DNA from: Nothopassalora personata
Taxonomy: Eukaryota > Ascomycota > Dothideomycetes > Mycosphaerellales > Mycosphaerellaceae
Direction of reading: 5' to 3'
Length of the DNA: 64,000 nucleotides
NCBI GenBank assembly: GCA_033816765.1
Contig: CM066289.1
Location: forward strand, 4,464,001 to 4,528,000
Positions 20,615 to 30,358 of this stretch are shown here, in pieces (position 1 is the stretch's first letter; every line of letters begins with the position of its first letter). Made by a program: the position numbers and the translations under genes. The notes beneath the pieces were generated by a model. That model did no database searches, was not told where the DNA came from, and worked only from the letters and a program-made list of their open reading frames with translations.

Positions 20615-21304
20615 TGTAAATCAGGTAACCAAGGTCCATGTTAGTTAGGACTTGGCACACACACACTATATCACACTGTTTTCTGTAGCCAGATAGTCTT
20701 ACACCTTGTAGCAATTCATGAGGATTACTGATCCACCCTATCGTTTCAATCTGGAAGCTTGTACTCGTCAAATACCTATCTACAACATAACCCATTCACT
20801 TCAAGTCTAGATCGGCCAGTCCCATCTTCGGCCGAGTGTCGAGCTTGGAGACGCTTGGGAGAGTGCCGGTGTTGCTGGTTCTGTGCATGTACTCTTGCGG
20901 AAGTGTTTTGAATGGCAAGTGGATAGCAAGACGTCAGCATGCTAGAGCCGCTGTTACACATGTCGTAGCTGAAAGTGGGGCGTGCAGCTGACCATGTTGC
21001 CTCGTGCTGTTGCCTTCGTGTGTTGTCTTAGTTAGCTACGCACAATGGCCACGACACAAAGTGGTCTCATTCGAAGAATTCGAATCTAGTATTGGAGTCA
21101 CACAGATAGATCGTAGCCCAGTGAAGCACTTTAGACGTCCAAATCATTTCACGAGTGAGTATCGCTTCAACTAGCCTGTGCCTTGACGCGTCAGGCGCAT
21201 TGGACATTTGCCAAGCTGCAGTGCCCTGTCGTCGTCATGTCAGATGGACTCGGTAGAAGTCTAGTGCGTCACGGTCGCACGCCGTGCACGGCTATATCGT
21301 TACA
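20615..21304 (+). repeat. Candidate 3' LTR of copia I, hardly mutated
   Basis: About 690 bases of normal composition, with CA and TG common, inside RIP-mutated DNA. It starts TGTAAATCAGG right after a polypurine tract and could end at ...CGTTACA. The following bases do not repeat the 5 bases before it, so a solo LTR with target duplication is not supported. No second copy lies in the window. It could instead be a short piece of single-copy DNA. Confidence 0.45.
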
Positions 21305-21599
21305 ACCTGTGTTCTTTAACAAGGTGTAGCTACCTCAATATTATAGCTATTGACTTAATATTCGGATAGTGTATTTATTAAATAGTGTTCTGTCGTTATT
21401 GTAACTATAGGTGTAGTAGCTACTTTACCTGTCTATTAGTACCTCGCTATCGTGTTTTAGCCTTAATAGGACTATCTACTACCTTAATCTTATTATTACT
21501 TCGAATATATACTAGTAACCGCACTATTAGCTACTTACGACGTCGTTGCTTCTTAGTAGACTACTAGAGGGTGTGTTATAGCTATTTCTTAGTAGCCTT
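21305..21599. other. RIP-mutated DNA, unidentified
   Basis: AT-rich with few CA/TG; no domain recognised. Confidence 0.4.
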
Positions 21600-22417
21600 A
21601 TGTTTAATAGCCTATTACCTAAGGCGTCTCTTTTCCTCCTTCTAAGCCTTATTCTTAGTAGTAGTCTTACTACGTTGTTCTTTACGTAATTCGATAGTAA
21701 TACGCTTAGCTTTACGCTTAGCGTTGTTAGCCTCCTTCTTAAGCTACTTATTAGTAATAGTAGTCTCTTTTTTAAGCTCCTTAGTAGCTATAATAGCTTA
21801 TACTTAGGCGATCTTCTTAGGTAAGAAGAAAGTAGCCCTATTGTTATTATTAGCCATTAGCTACTCTATAATACCCTTACTACGCTTACGCTTCTTCTTC
21901 TTAATATCTAGTGCTACTACAAAGTTATTATACTTAGCCTTAAGGAGGGCATTCTCTATAGCTATAGCTATAAGGGTATTCTTAAGCTTCTTTAGCCTAG
22001 TTGCGTCTTACTAAGCTATAATATCCTCTATTAAGATGTAGCATCTTAAGGGGAGCTAACAGTTAGGTTATAATCTAATAGCCTAAGGCATCTACAATAA
22101 CTTAGCTTATCGGAAGACACCTTCTCTCCCCTTTAGCTTAGATAGACATCTAACACAATTAACACATTAGTTCCTAATATATTGCTGCATGCCCTATGGC
22201 TGTTAGCTAGTTAAAGATTAATCTCTTACTCTACTCCGCTACTAACTACGTATCCTATAAGGTCTTAACTTAATATCCTCTATTATATCCCTAAGCTTCT
22301 TCTAGTTATTCGTAGATAGTATAGAGTTATTATAAACCTCCGAGATAGGCTAACTATAGAAGGAGATAGTCTATTACGTAGATCGGGCTTCTTTAGAGAG
22401 TACTAGACAAGGTATAG
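21600..22417 (-). pseudogene. C-terminal remnant of a DDE transposase (pogo/Fot1-like?)
   Basis: The minus strand reads as one protein tail through several TAG stops. A Pro/Ser-rich segment comes first, then a leucine- and lysine-rich coiled segment, a run of Lys/Arg (about 21880-21905), and a basic tail. That profile resembles the C-terminus of pogo/Fot1-type transposases of filamentous fungi, but no DDE motif is visible, so the assignment is tentative. A 247-bp solo LTR with target duplication TCCTC splits it at 22029-22275, and skipping the LTR keeps the frame. The upstream end is cut by the gypsy H LTR. Confidence 0.4.
22029..22275 (-). repeat. Solo LTR of copia B family (247 bp), TSD TCCTC
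   Basis: Starts TATTAAGATG (TG turned TA by RIP) and ends CTTAACTTAATA. It is flanked by TCCTC at 22024-22028 and 22276-22280. It is the reverse complement of the LTRs at 26108, 41377 and 46743, each also 247 bp. Confidence 0.9.
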
Positions 22418-22694
22418 GAGGTAGGCAATAACTAATAAGAATAGGTGTATTCTAATTAGTAAGGTTATAATATAAGTTTAACGCTTCGAAAGCTATAGGA
22501 CACTTCGCCGCGTTCCTAAATATATAGGAGACCCTATCCTTAGTTACCTAGTTACCCGTAAGCGAGTAACCCGATTACTTAGTCGCTCGTAAGTAAGTAA
22601 TCTCGTGTAGGTGTCGGTTACGTGCGCTCTCCTCCTATAATCCTATTATCTAATAAGCGTAGTAATCGGAGCGCGACTACTTTAATCCGTAACA
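22418..22694 (-). repeat. 3' LTR of gypsy H (family F), left end approximate
   Basis: The right end, CCGTAACA at 22694, reads TGTTACGG on the minus strand next to a purine-rich tract GGAAGGGGGATAG. It is related to the family F LTRs at 39349-39824 and 47226/61997. The left end cannot be fixed. Confidence 0.6.
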
Positions 22695-22772
22695 CTATCC
22701 CCCTTCCGTTCTAGCTTCGTCCCGAAGCTCGTAGCTTAAAGATCGCGGGGGCGACTTCTTTTATTAGTAGCG

Positions 22773-23264
22773 ATGTCTTCCTCTTCTTTAAAAAACCGTC
22801 TTCGTCTCGCCTAGGAAATCCTTCGGAACGGCTACGTCGTCGACCTCCCCTACGACTATTGTTTCCTAACTAGTTCTCGTTACGTAGCTATAGAGACTAA
22901 CTATCGTCTACGGTATACCGAGTGCGTTCGCCGGGGTCGTAAGTGCGTAAACATATCGTAGGAATCCTTAGATAAGACCCGCGAGGAGTATAAAAGGAAG
23001 ATAGAGTAAGACGAGTAAGATCTATCGGAGGTCTTAGCTCGTCTAATGCGGGATAAGGCGATCTTAAAGTAGGTAGAGGAGCGTACGAAAAAGAAGGCAT
23101 AATGTCTCGAGGCGGAGATAGAGGCGTCTAGCGAGTTTATAGACGATATAGACTGTCCCGCGGCGGACGCTATAGTTAGCCTTTCTCCTACCGTGTAGTC
23201 CTCTATTACGTTCGTAAACGACGCGATAGATTTCTTAGTAGAACCCGCGGCTAGCGGTTCTTAG
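22773..23264 (+). pseudogene. Antisense Cys-motif ORF of gypsy H (RIP-mutated)
   Basis: ATG at 22773 opens a plus-strand frame of about 163 codons broken only by TAG/TAA. Codons 48-58 give [Y from C]-x2-C-x6-C with an Arg-rich core and Lys before the last Cys. A Lys/Glu-rich segment of probable coiled-coil character follows (codons 65-125). It points toward pol, which ends convergently near 23270. Small Cys-motif proteins of this look are common uncharacterised proteins in Pezizomycotina; that is from memory of the type, not from a search. Function unknown; possibly nucleic-acid binding. Confidence 0.55.
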
Positions 23265-23269
23265 GTGTA

Positions 23270-25660
23270 CGTTTCTAATAGTATTCTCGTAACTTCTACT
23301 AATAGTTTTGTAGGTTTTCTTCTAGTTCCTAGGTATTTTCCGAGTCGTTGTATCCTTTCTATCTAATAAGATATCGCTAACCCTTTTTGTCTAAGATCTA
23401 TTCGACCTCGAATTCGTTCTCCGCTTCGGGTTCGAAGTAGAATGTCTTCTAGTAAGGTGTTTCGGCGTGCGTAGGTTCTAATAGCGAAATGTAGAACACT
23501 AGGTAGATCCTTATATCCTTTAGTAGCCGTAGTCGGTAGTTAACGGGTCCTCGTACTTCTTTAACGAGAAATAGTCCAACTTTTACCTAATCTAGTTTCT
23601 TAGTCTTTCTTCTTATTTTAAAGTTCTTCGTAAGGAGATAGACCTTATCCCCCTTCTTAAGCTAAGGTGCCATTTGTTATTTCTTATTATATAGTATCGC
23701 TATTTTATCTTAGTTGCTCTTAACCCTTCGTATTAAGTTTTCGTAGATAGTTTTTATTGCCTCTATAGTTACGATTGCCCTTTTAGCTTATAGATGTAAT
23801 CCTTCTTTACTAAATAGGTTTGGGTACTACCGTAGTTTACGAAGAAAGGTATTTCGCCCGTTGTTTTAGACTTGTAGTTATTTAGTGCTAACTATACTAT
23901 AGGTAGGAGTGTAACCTAATTGTCCTATACATAGTTAATATAGTATCGTAGATGTTATTCTAGGGTTTAATTCATTCTTTCTATTTACCTATTAGTTTAC
24001 GGATAGTAGGTAGTAGATAGCTTATGTTTAATTCCGATCGTAGAAACTAAGGTTTTCTAGTAGTTAGATGTAAATAACTTGTCCCTGTCTATAATAAAGA
24101 CCCTTAGGAATCTATAGTATCGTACGAGTTAATCGAGTACGAGGTGTCCGAGTTACTCTACATTGTACGTTTTAGATGTAGGAATAAAGTGTACGTATTT
24201 TATAAGTCGGTCTACTATAACTAATATTATGTTATATTATTGTCCTATGGTTTAATCCTAGGATGTTAGCAACTTAGTAATGAAGTCTATCGTAACTTCG
24301 TCCTATAGGTTTGTTAGTAGTGTCCGGAATTGTATCTCGCCGTATTTTACGTGTCTTACGGCTTTATTTTTCTAATAGTGTTTGTATCGTTTAATGTATC
24401 GTAGTACTTTCTATCGTAACTACGGGAATGCGAAGCTCCTCTAAATAAGTTCTACTATCTTAGATGTTCTAGGGTATCCGTAGGTTAGTCTATCGTAATG
24501 TTATCGTATATACTCTTCTTCTCGGTCCTTCGGTACCTAGTATTTCCCCTATAATATTAGGAATTGTTCTTCCGTATCTTAAAGAACACGTACTATGTTA
24601 TTAAACTCCTTTATGTTAGTACTAAGGCTTCCGTCTAGATTCGCCTTAAGTACTTGTTACCGTACTAGTTCTTTTCCTTCTATATAGTCGCTTCTTCGGC
24701 TTAGTACGTCGGTCCTACTATTGTCTTTACTAGGTATATAGCGGATTTCGAACTTATACTAACCGAGCAGTTCCGACTAGCGGTACTATCTTCTTATTAG
24801 TAGTTTAGTCGTAGTAAAGTAAGTAAGATTCTTATAATTAGAAAGAATCGTTAGCTTAAGTACTCCTTCCGTATATATTCTCTAGTGCTATATTATAGCA
24901 ACAATAGCGAGAAGTTCCTTATTATAGATATCGTAGTTTTATTCCGTAGGTAAAAGTTTCCTTAAGTAGTAGGCTACTAGGTGTCGTTTCCTATTATGCT
25001 CTTACGTAAGACATGCTCCGATAGCTATATCCGATACTGTTAGGAACCGCTATACGTTATTACAACTCGGGCTTGGATCTTTGTAGGGATGTCTCAATCA
25101 GTTATGAAGGTAGTAATTCTAAACAGTATATAGTGTATACTTAAAATGAGTTAAGCACGAGGCTCCTATCTACTCGTAAAGAAGCGTCGTCTATATAGTG
25201 CTATGTCTTAGCGTAACTAATTAGACTGAGTAGACTAATTACTAAGTAGACTAATTAGACTAATTACTAAGCTAATTAGTCTAAGCGAAGTCGACCTACT
25301 TAGTTTCGGTTCCTCCCGAGGAAATAAGTAGCTGTAGGTTTCTTTCGACCCGAACCGTAATAGATACGTCCGTTTCGATTTAGACTTCCTTCGTACCGTC
25401 GAAAAATCGAAGCGTTAGTACTAAGGCGCATTATTCCTTTAGTCGTTCGAATGCTAGTCGTTATACGCTGCCCTATGTCTATTTAACATCCTTCTTCGTA
25501 AGCATCGTTATAGGTATCGATGTCTTCGAATAGTCCTTAATGAATTTCTGGTTATAGTTAGTAAGGCTAAGGAATAATTATACGTCCTTAACGTATGTTA
25601 GCTCTAGCTATTCTCTAATAGACTATGTCTTAGCTAGGTCGATCTAGATTCTAGTCGTAC
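23270..25660 (-). pseudogene. RIP-mutated gypsy H pol (RT end, RNase H, integrase, chromodomain)
   Basis: Read on the minus strand through TAG/TAA stops. Chromodomain: about 23275-23410, with the R-W-K-G-Y type core still recognisable. The post-integrase linker lies about 23420-23680. Integrase core: around 23700-24150, including the region after the catalytic Glu. The zinc-finger region and RNase H tail are near 24400-24750. RNase H: 24850-25037 and 25363-25560, including the ETD block, continuous once the solo LTR is removed. The RT thumb/connection is at 25560-25660. No intact frame remains. Confidence 0.75.
25038..25362. repeat. Solo LTR, family G (325 bp), TSD GATAC
   Basis: TGTTAGGAACCGC...CCGTAATA (CA turned TA), flanked by GATAC at 25033-25037 and 25363-25367. 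The first ~190 bases match the LTR at 50512-50841; the rest diverges and holds short AGACTAATTA-type repeats. Removing it restores the gypsy H RNase H frame. Confidence 0.88.
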
Positions 25661-26027
25661 TATTAACGACTAATAGGTTATATTAACCTTAGGTTTAGAG
25701 GGGGTCACTTAGGTCTAACTTGCCCTAATTTCATTTTAGTTTAATTGGACATTTAGGTAAGCTAGTAGGACCTAGTATAGCTATTAAGATATATACTACG
25801 TAGTTAAGCATTGTAAGCGTAGCATTAAGGAAACAATTCAATTTATACCTCTCGAGTAGAGGGCATAGGGGCTTAAGTCCGCTAATCCTCTTATTTATCT
25901 AGCTACTACGCTACTCGTTACGTAACCTAATTTCCCGGTCCCGGGACCGGTAAATACTCCTACTTACATAAGCGCCGCTCTATACTACTACAACTCGGAC
26001 AGGCCTACATAGGGTAGTTAGTAGACA
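25661..26027. repeat. Repeat R, copy 1 (about 367 bp)
   Basis: Nearly the same as 38859-39225. Starts TATTAACGAC and ends TTAGTAGACA, compatible with TG...CA LTR termini after RIP. No target duplication found at either copy. Contains the palindrome around CCCGGG at 25932-25953. Probably a solo LTR of an element with no coding part in view. Confidence 0.7.
25932..25953. repeat. Palindrome (CCGGTCCCGGGACCGG core), copy 1
   Basis: Self-complementary core inside repeat R. Related palindromes occur at 27790-27815 and 39131-39152. Confidence 0.7.
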
Positions 26028-26107
26028 TTATTTTAGTAGTTAATAAGGGGGGGGGTATTAAGTTTACACCCGGTAGCGTATTAGCATCTAGTTTATAAGG
26101 TTAAAAT

Positions 26108-26354
26108 TGTTAAGTTAAGACCTAATAGGATACGTAGTTAGCGGCGGAGTAGAGTAAGAGATTAATCTTCAACTAGCTAATAGCTATAGGGCATGTAGCA
26201 ATATATTAGGAACCAATGCGTTAATTGTGTTAGATGTCTATCTAAGCTAAAGGGGAGAGAAGGTGTCTTCCGACAAGCTAAGTTATCGTGGATGCCTTAG
26301 GCTATTAGATTATAACCTAACTGTTAGCTCCCCTTAAGATGCTATATCTTAATA
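26108..26354 (-). repeat. LTR of copia B-family fragment (247 bp)
   Basis: TGTTAAGTTAAG...ATCTTAATA, the same family and length as at 41377 and 46743. Confidence 0.88.
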
Positions 26355-26875
26355 CTCCTACTTATCTCATATAGGAGGTTACAGTCTACTCTTTTCCTAT
26401 TAGTAGTATTTAGACCTCTATAATAGGTTAAGCTAGCTTATAAACCTCTAGAAGTGTAGACTAGTCTTTAGCTTTATAAACCTATCTATAACTATCTTAG
26501 ATGTTAGGGTATACTTAACAGTAATAAGCCTTTTCCACTAAAGTTTCCTAACAGCATTGTAGGCAATGTTAATGTGCTTTAACTTGTTATAAACATATAC
26601 ATCCCTCACTAGGGTAATGGCAGCTTAGTTGTTACCTCTTAATTAGACTAGTCTTAAGCTTAACATAGTCTCCTAGTTTCTAGTGATCCTTAGTTAATAG
26701 GAACAGTCTCCCACTAACTCTAGACAGTCTATCTCCCTTAGTAGTGAAGCTAGGAATTGGGATTGCTTTGCACATACATTTATAGCTATGTATTTAGCTT
26801 CTATTGTAGATGTTACTATAGACTTTTGCTTCTTGCTTATCTAGGAGACTAGTGCCCTATAGAGGAAGATTGATT
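26108..26875 (-). mobile_element. Copia B-family fragment: 3' LTR plus RNase H end
   Basis: The LTR (26108-26354, 247 bp) is followed by about 520 bases matching the RNase H end of copia B (41624-42145). Similarity stops near 26875, where an unmutated region starts. RNase H motifs (S-K-K-Q, E-A-x-Y-I-A) are readable on the minus strand near 26800-26860. It is a truncated copy without a target duplication. Confidence 0.8.
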
Positions 26876-27640
26876 GATTATTCCATTAACGTGCTATTTG
26901 AGTCAAAGACTATGCAACACGGGTCTCGAGAACGAGACCAAAATTTGAGAGAAGGAGAAAAGCCCCGTCGTACCCCGGACGTAAAAACTCCTTAAAAGAT
27001 GCGAGCAACGCTCGCTATTCGAACCGTAAATCGAATATATTGCGGCGTAGTACGCGCGTACCCGGTAGTCGTGTCTTGTCGAGAATTGCGGTTTGTCGCC
27101 TTGCCCCGGGCGAGACAAGTTTTGCGCCCGTGTCTCGTTCTTGTTTTAAAAAGCCAAGCCGGCCGTACCCGTACGCACCGAGCAAAATCCCAAGAAACAC
27201 CCGTTGCCTCTGTTTCAAATCCAGTCGCGTTCTCCGGTCTCGAGTGTAGCTCCTCGGTCGCAGTGGCCTCGCTGTCGTCCCCCCCTCGGCCTCTCTTGGT
27301 TCCAGCCGTGCAGTATACGTGGTTTGCGCCCCTAAACGCCTCTCTTGGTTCCAGCCGGCAGTTTACGTGGTTTGCCGGGACGACAGGTAGACAGCGCCTT
27401 CGTTGTTCGAGCGACGTGTACGCTATGTACGTCGCTTTCCCTTCTCGCAGTTCCGGAGTTCTTGTTTGTAGATTTTGAGCGTATCTCGTTCGTTCGGTTC
27501 GTCCGACCTGTCTTTTCTTGTTTCGAGTCGAGTAGGCTTGTATTTTTCGAGAGAGAGAGTCTTAGTTTCTCTTCGTCGTAACGAAGATACTTACGTCGTC
27601 CGCCGCGTGAAGGCGCTCTCTATAGGACGACTCGAGGCTA
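26876..27640. other. Unmutated island, no recognised gene
   Basis: CA, TG and CpG are all common, in contrast to both flanks. It contains a direct repeat and several GTCTCG/CGAGAC words. Short open frames exist on both strands, but none has a recognisable domain or coding look. It may be an LTR or a single-copy piece that RIP did not see. Confidence 0.5.
27290..27375. repeat. Direct repeat, 2 units of about 38 bp, 49-bp period
   Basis: CCTCTCTTGGTTCCAGCC starts both units (27290 and 27339) and TACGTGGTTTGC ends both. The second unit has small differences. Confidence 0.85.
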
Positions 27641-28154
27641 AGAACTAATTAGTTAGTAATAGCGTACGGAGTTTACTTCCCTTAGGCATGTGTTACGTAT
27701 ACTCTTTAGTTTATTAAGCTAATTTGGTTATCTAGACTTTACTTTATAGGACGTTCTTACCTTAGTTAGACCTTAGTTAGTAGAGTTACATTTACCGGTC
27801 CCGGGACTGGTAAATCGGATTACGTAATAGTATAGTATGCCTCTATCGAATGCTTACCTAGGTAGTTACTAGTACTAGTTTTCGGTTATATATAGGGTTA
27901 TCGGACCTTTAGTGTAACCTTAATAGCACTACTCTTACTACTTATAAGACCGGTCTCAGTACTACTACCTTATAACGGTTATAGGAACATACGCTAAGAG
28001 GCATACTTAAGCGTAGCTCTCTACCTACTACTTCCTCTCTTTTTCTTTAAACACTAACACCCTATCTACACTAGCACATCCTTACTAACTACTAACATAC
28101 ACTAGACGGTTCTTTACCCTCTCTCTTTACGACCTTAACCTTCTTTAAAGCCCC
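27641..28154. other. RIP-mutated intergenic DNA with palindrome
   Basis: AT-rich with few CA/TG. The only structure I see is the palindrome at 27790-27815. Sequence just before 28155 is C/T-rich and could be the leader of the next ORF. Confidence 0.4.
27790..27815. repeat. Palindrome (ACCGGTCCCGGGACTGGT), copy 2
   Basis: A 26-base near-perfect inverted repeat with ATTTA/TAAAT ends and a single mismatch; the same core as in repeat R. Confidence 0.75.
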
Positions 28155-29990
28155 CTACCCTAACATTAAGCTTTTAAAGCTTACTAATACTCTAGAGTAG
28201 TACTACGAGATAGCTAACTCTTACGATCTTACTACTAGCGAATCCTAGTTATTATAGCTTTAGCTAGTCCTTCGTTACGCCTAGCTAGTTCGAGTATAGC
28301 GCTTACTAGTACTATTACTAGCCTTACCCGCCTACCTTAGACCTTGTTTAAGTCCCTTCGTCTACTAGATAACGTTAAGCATGTCCTTACTAATACGAAC
28401 ACGCCGAAGTCCGCCGCTAATATTATGTTCCGGGAGCTTAGTCCTTAGAAGCGGGTTAAGGTGTTAAAGGACTTCTATAAGGGCTTCGAGAAGGTATTCG
28501 AAGACTGCTCCGTCTAGGTTAACCTATTTCTCGAGGAAGTTAAGAACGGTATAGGTAAGAGCTACTAGGATAAATTCCTTAGTAATAAGAAGCTTAATGT
28601 CTTATTTCCTATCGTCGGCAAGATTCGTAAAACCGGTTTAGAGATTCGTAACCGAGAGAAGACTCTTCGAGCTACGCTTACCCGCTACTAGCTATAGTAG
28701 ATAGATAATAAGATTCTTAATCGACGCGTTATCTCCGAGCTTTATAGTACTAACAGCGGGCGCCGCCAGTTCACGGCCTTTATTAACAAGTACCTAGACT
28801 ATAGTAGGGCTATTAGTAGAATTTAGAGGGCATTAATCTAGCGTATAAGGATCGGCCGTAAGGGTATAGATCGTAAGCGAATTCTAGAGCCTAGTAATCT
28901 TACCCGGTGCGATAGGGAGGCTAAAGCACGTAGCATTAATCCGTAGTCGGCTAAGAGTAGGGAGATTATTAGAAGACACCGCCTAGCCGTCTATAAGGAT
29001 GGCCTTCTATACTTTATAGAGGGTACTATTACTAAGAAGTCCGCGTCCCTAGAGGACAGTATAGATTAACCTAGACTATCTAGCTAGTAATAGCCTTAGC
29101 TACTACCGGGTAGTAAAGGTAAAGGACGTATAAAGAGTACTACGCTAACTCTACTACTAGCCTCTACCTAGCCTACAGTCCTATCGAGAGGCGGTCGTAA
29201 GTCGAGTCGACTTAAGTAGCTCCGTATAGGCGAGAGTATAGGTAAGGGCATAACTACGCCTACTTAATCCTCGCCTAACTAAACGCTAGACGGCGTACCT
29301 ATACGCGAAGGTAGTCCGCTAGGTATACCGGTTAGTACCCTACGATCTACTCCGGCCCTAACTAAGAATAGCAATCCGATACTTACTATGTTACCTTCGG
29401 CTATAATTAGGGATGTATTAGTCTTTAAGGATTAGATCCTATAAGAAGACGAGGCCCTCCGGATTTAGCGCGCTAACTATACCTATAATAAGCGGTACTA
29501 TAGTATTAAGTTTAGAAACTCGATTAACGTAGATAGTATTAACTAGCTACCTAAGCACCGGATAGCGGGCCTTAAGATGCTCGAATATACTATCTCGTAG
29601 GTTCTTAAGAGGGATAGTAAGGTTAGCGCTATAATGTACAATTAGTATGTTTGAGATTTCTACTATAAGGCCCTCTACTTTGTTACGAATCCCGGTATTA
29701 CCGCTAATACCCTATGTAAGCGTGCGCTTAAGGTCTAAGACTAGCTCTTTAAAGGCAAGAGTTTTTTAGCTATTAAGGTGAAGAATGGGTCGTGGTTTCG
29801 CCCTAATAAGCGTAGTTAGAAGACTATTAACCCGCTTAGCTACCTCCGTGTTCGAGGTAAAGTCGGTACTACGAGTAGCATCGTTACGTATGCTAACTAT
29901 AACTAGATTCTCGACAAATTTAGCATTAATAAAGCTAACTAAGCCGATCTTAATAGTACCGGTACCTATATTAATAGTAATATGCTATAC
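28155..29990 (+). pseudogene. Large RIP-mutated ORF of unknown family, 5' half
   Basis: One plus-strand frame can be followed for about 610 codons with stops almost only of the TAG type, as RIP makes from CAG/TGG. It is rich in Lys, Arg, Ser and Asn. No RT, integrase, DDE or tyrosine-recombinase signature could be recognised. It continues in phase after copia A at 37083 once one copy of the target site TATAC is removed. I cannot name it. The coherent frame under heavy RIP says it was a repeated coding unit, perhaps of an unfamiliar mobile element. Confidence 0.55.
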
Positions 29991-30197
29991 TGTCACGATC
30001 CAAGCGTGCACCGGCGCTGCAGCCCAATCAAACCTGAGGCAGCAGCCGCCAAGAATCAGGTGACATTGATTAGTCACCTGCAGCCTTTTCACAAGCAGCC
30101 CCTTTCAATTCTAGCTGAGATACATGCAATCTACTATCTGCTTTTGAAACACCTTTATGAGCCCATTTCATGACTTCCAACCACTTGTAACGTGATA
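29991..30197 (+). repeat. 5' LTR of copia A (207 bp)
   Basis: TGTCACGATCC...AACGTGATA. Matches 36871-37077 by eye at every base. Confidence 0.95.
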
Positions 30198-30208
30198 GTT
30201 ATGAGCCC
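30198..30208 (+). promoter_or_regulatory. Primer-binding site for half initiator tRNA-Met
   Basis: GTTATGAGCCC directly abuts the 5' LTR. It is complementary to GGGCTCATAAC, the anticodon arm of initiator tRNA-Met, the primer type known for Drosophila copia and yeast Ty5. Confidence 0.8.
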
Positions 30209-30358
30209 GACAGGCGCTCACTAACATTCGCTGCACAAAAGAAGCCCTAGAAAGCAGGTTTTGCATCGTCATCAGCCAGTCATCAAAGCACTACTGCAAA
30301 CCACTGCAGAGACCCTAGGGGACCTACTACCGCGTTCATTAGGCCCATTAACACCGTC

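Larger units (their letters stand above)
14173..21304 (+). mobile_element. Copia I: RIP-mutated Ty1/copia element, 5' part missing
   Basis: Plus-strand copia remains in the order gag, protease, integrase, RT, RNase H (14173-18670), then an antisense ORF (19008-20165), a polypurine tract (20602-20611) and a candidate 3' LTR (20615-21304). The 5' end was displaced by the insertion of chromovirus 1 into gag. The DNA is AT-rich with few CA/TG and many TAG/TAA. That all these parts belong to one element is inferred from their order and from the tract/LTR position. Confidence 0.7.
22418..25660 (-). mobile_element. Gypsy H: RIP-mutated chromovirus, 3' part
   Basis: Minus-strand element with, from right to left, the RT C-terminal part, RNase H, integrase and chromodomain, an antisense ORF, a purine-rich tract (22695-22715 read on the minus strand) and a 3' LTR. 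A solo LTR (25038-25362) interrupts RNase H, and repeat R interrupts RT at 25661. The 5' half is missing or displaced. Confidence 0.75.

Noticed and set aside
26903..27581. Several overlapping 60-160 codon frames on both strands
   Set aside because: No domain, no start context, Ser/Arg-rich composition as expected for non-coding GC-rich DNA.
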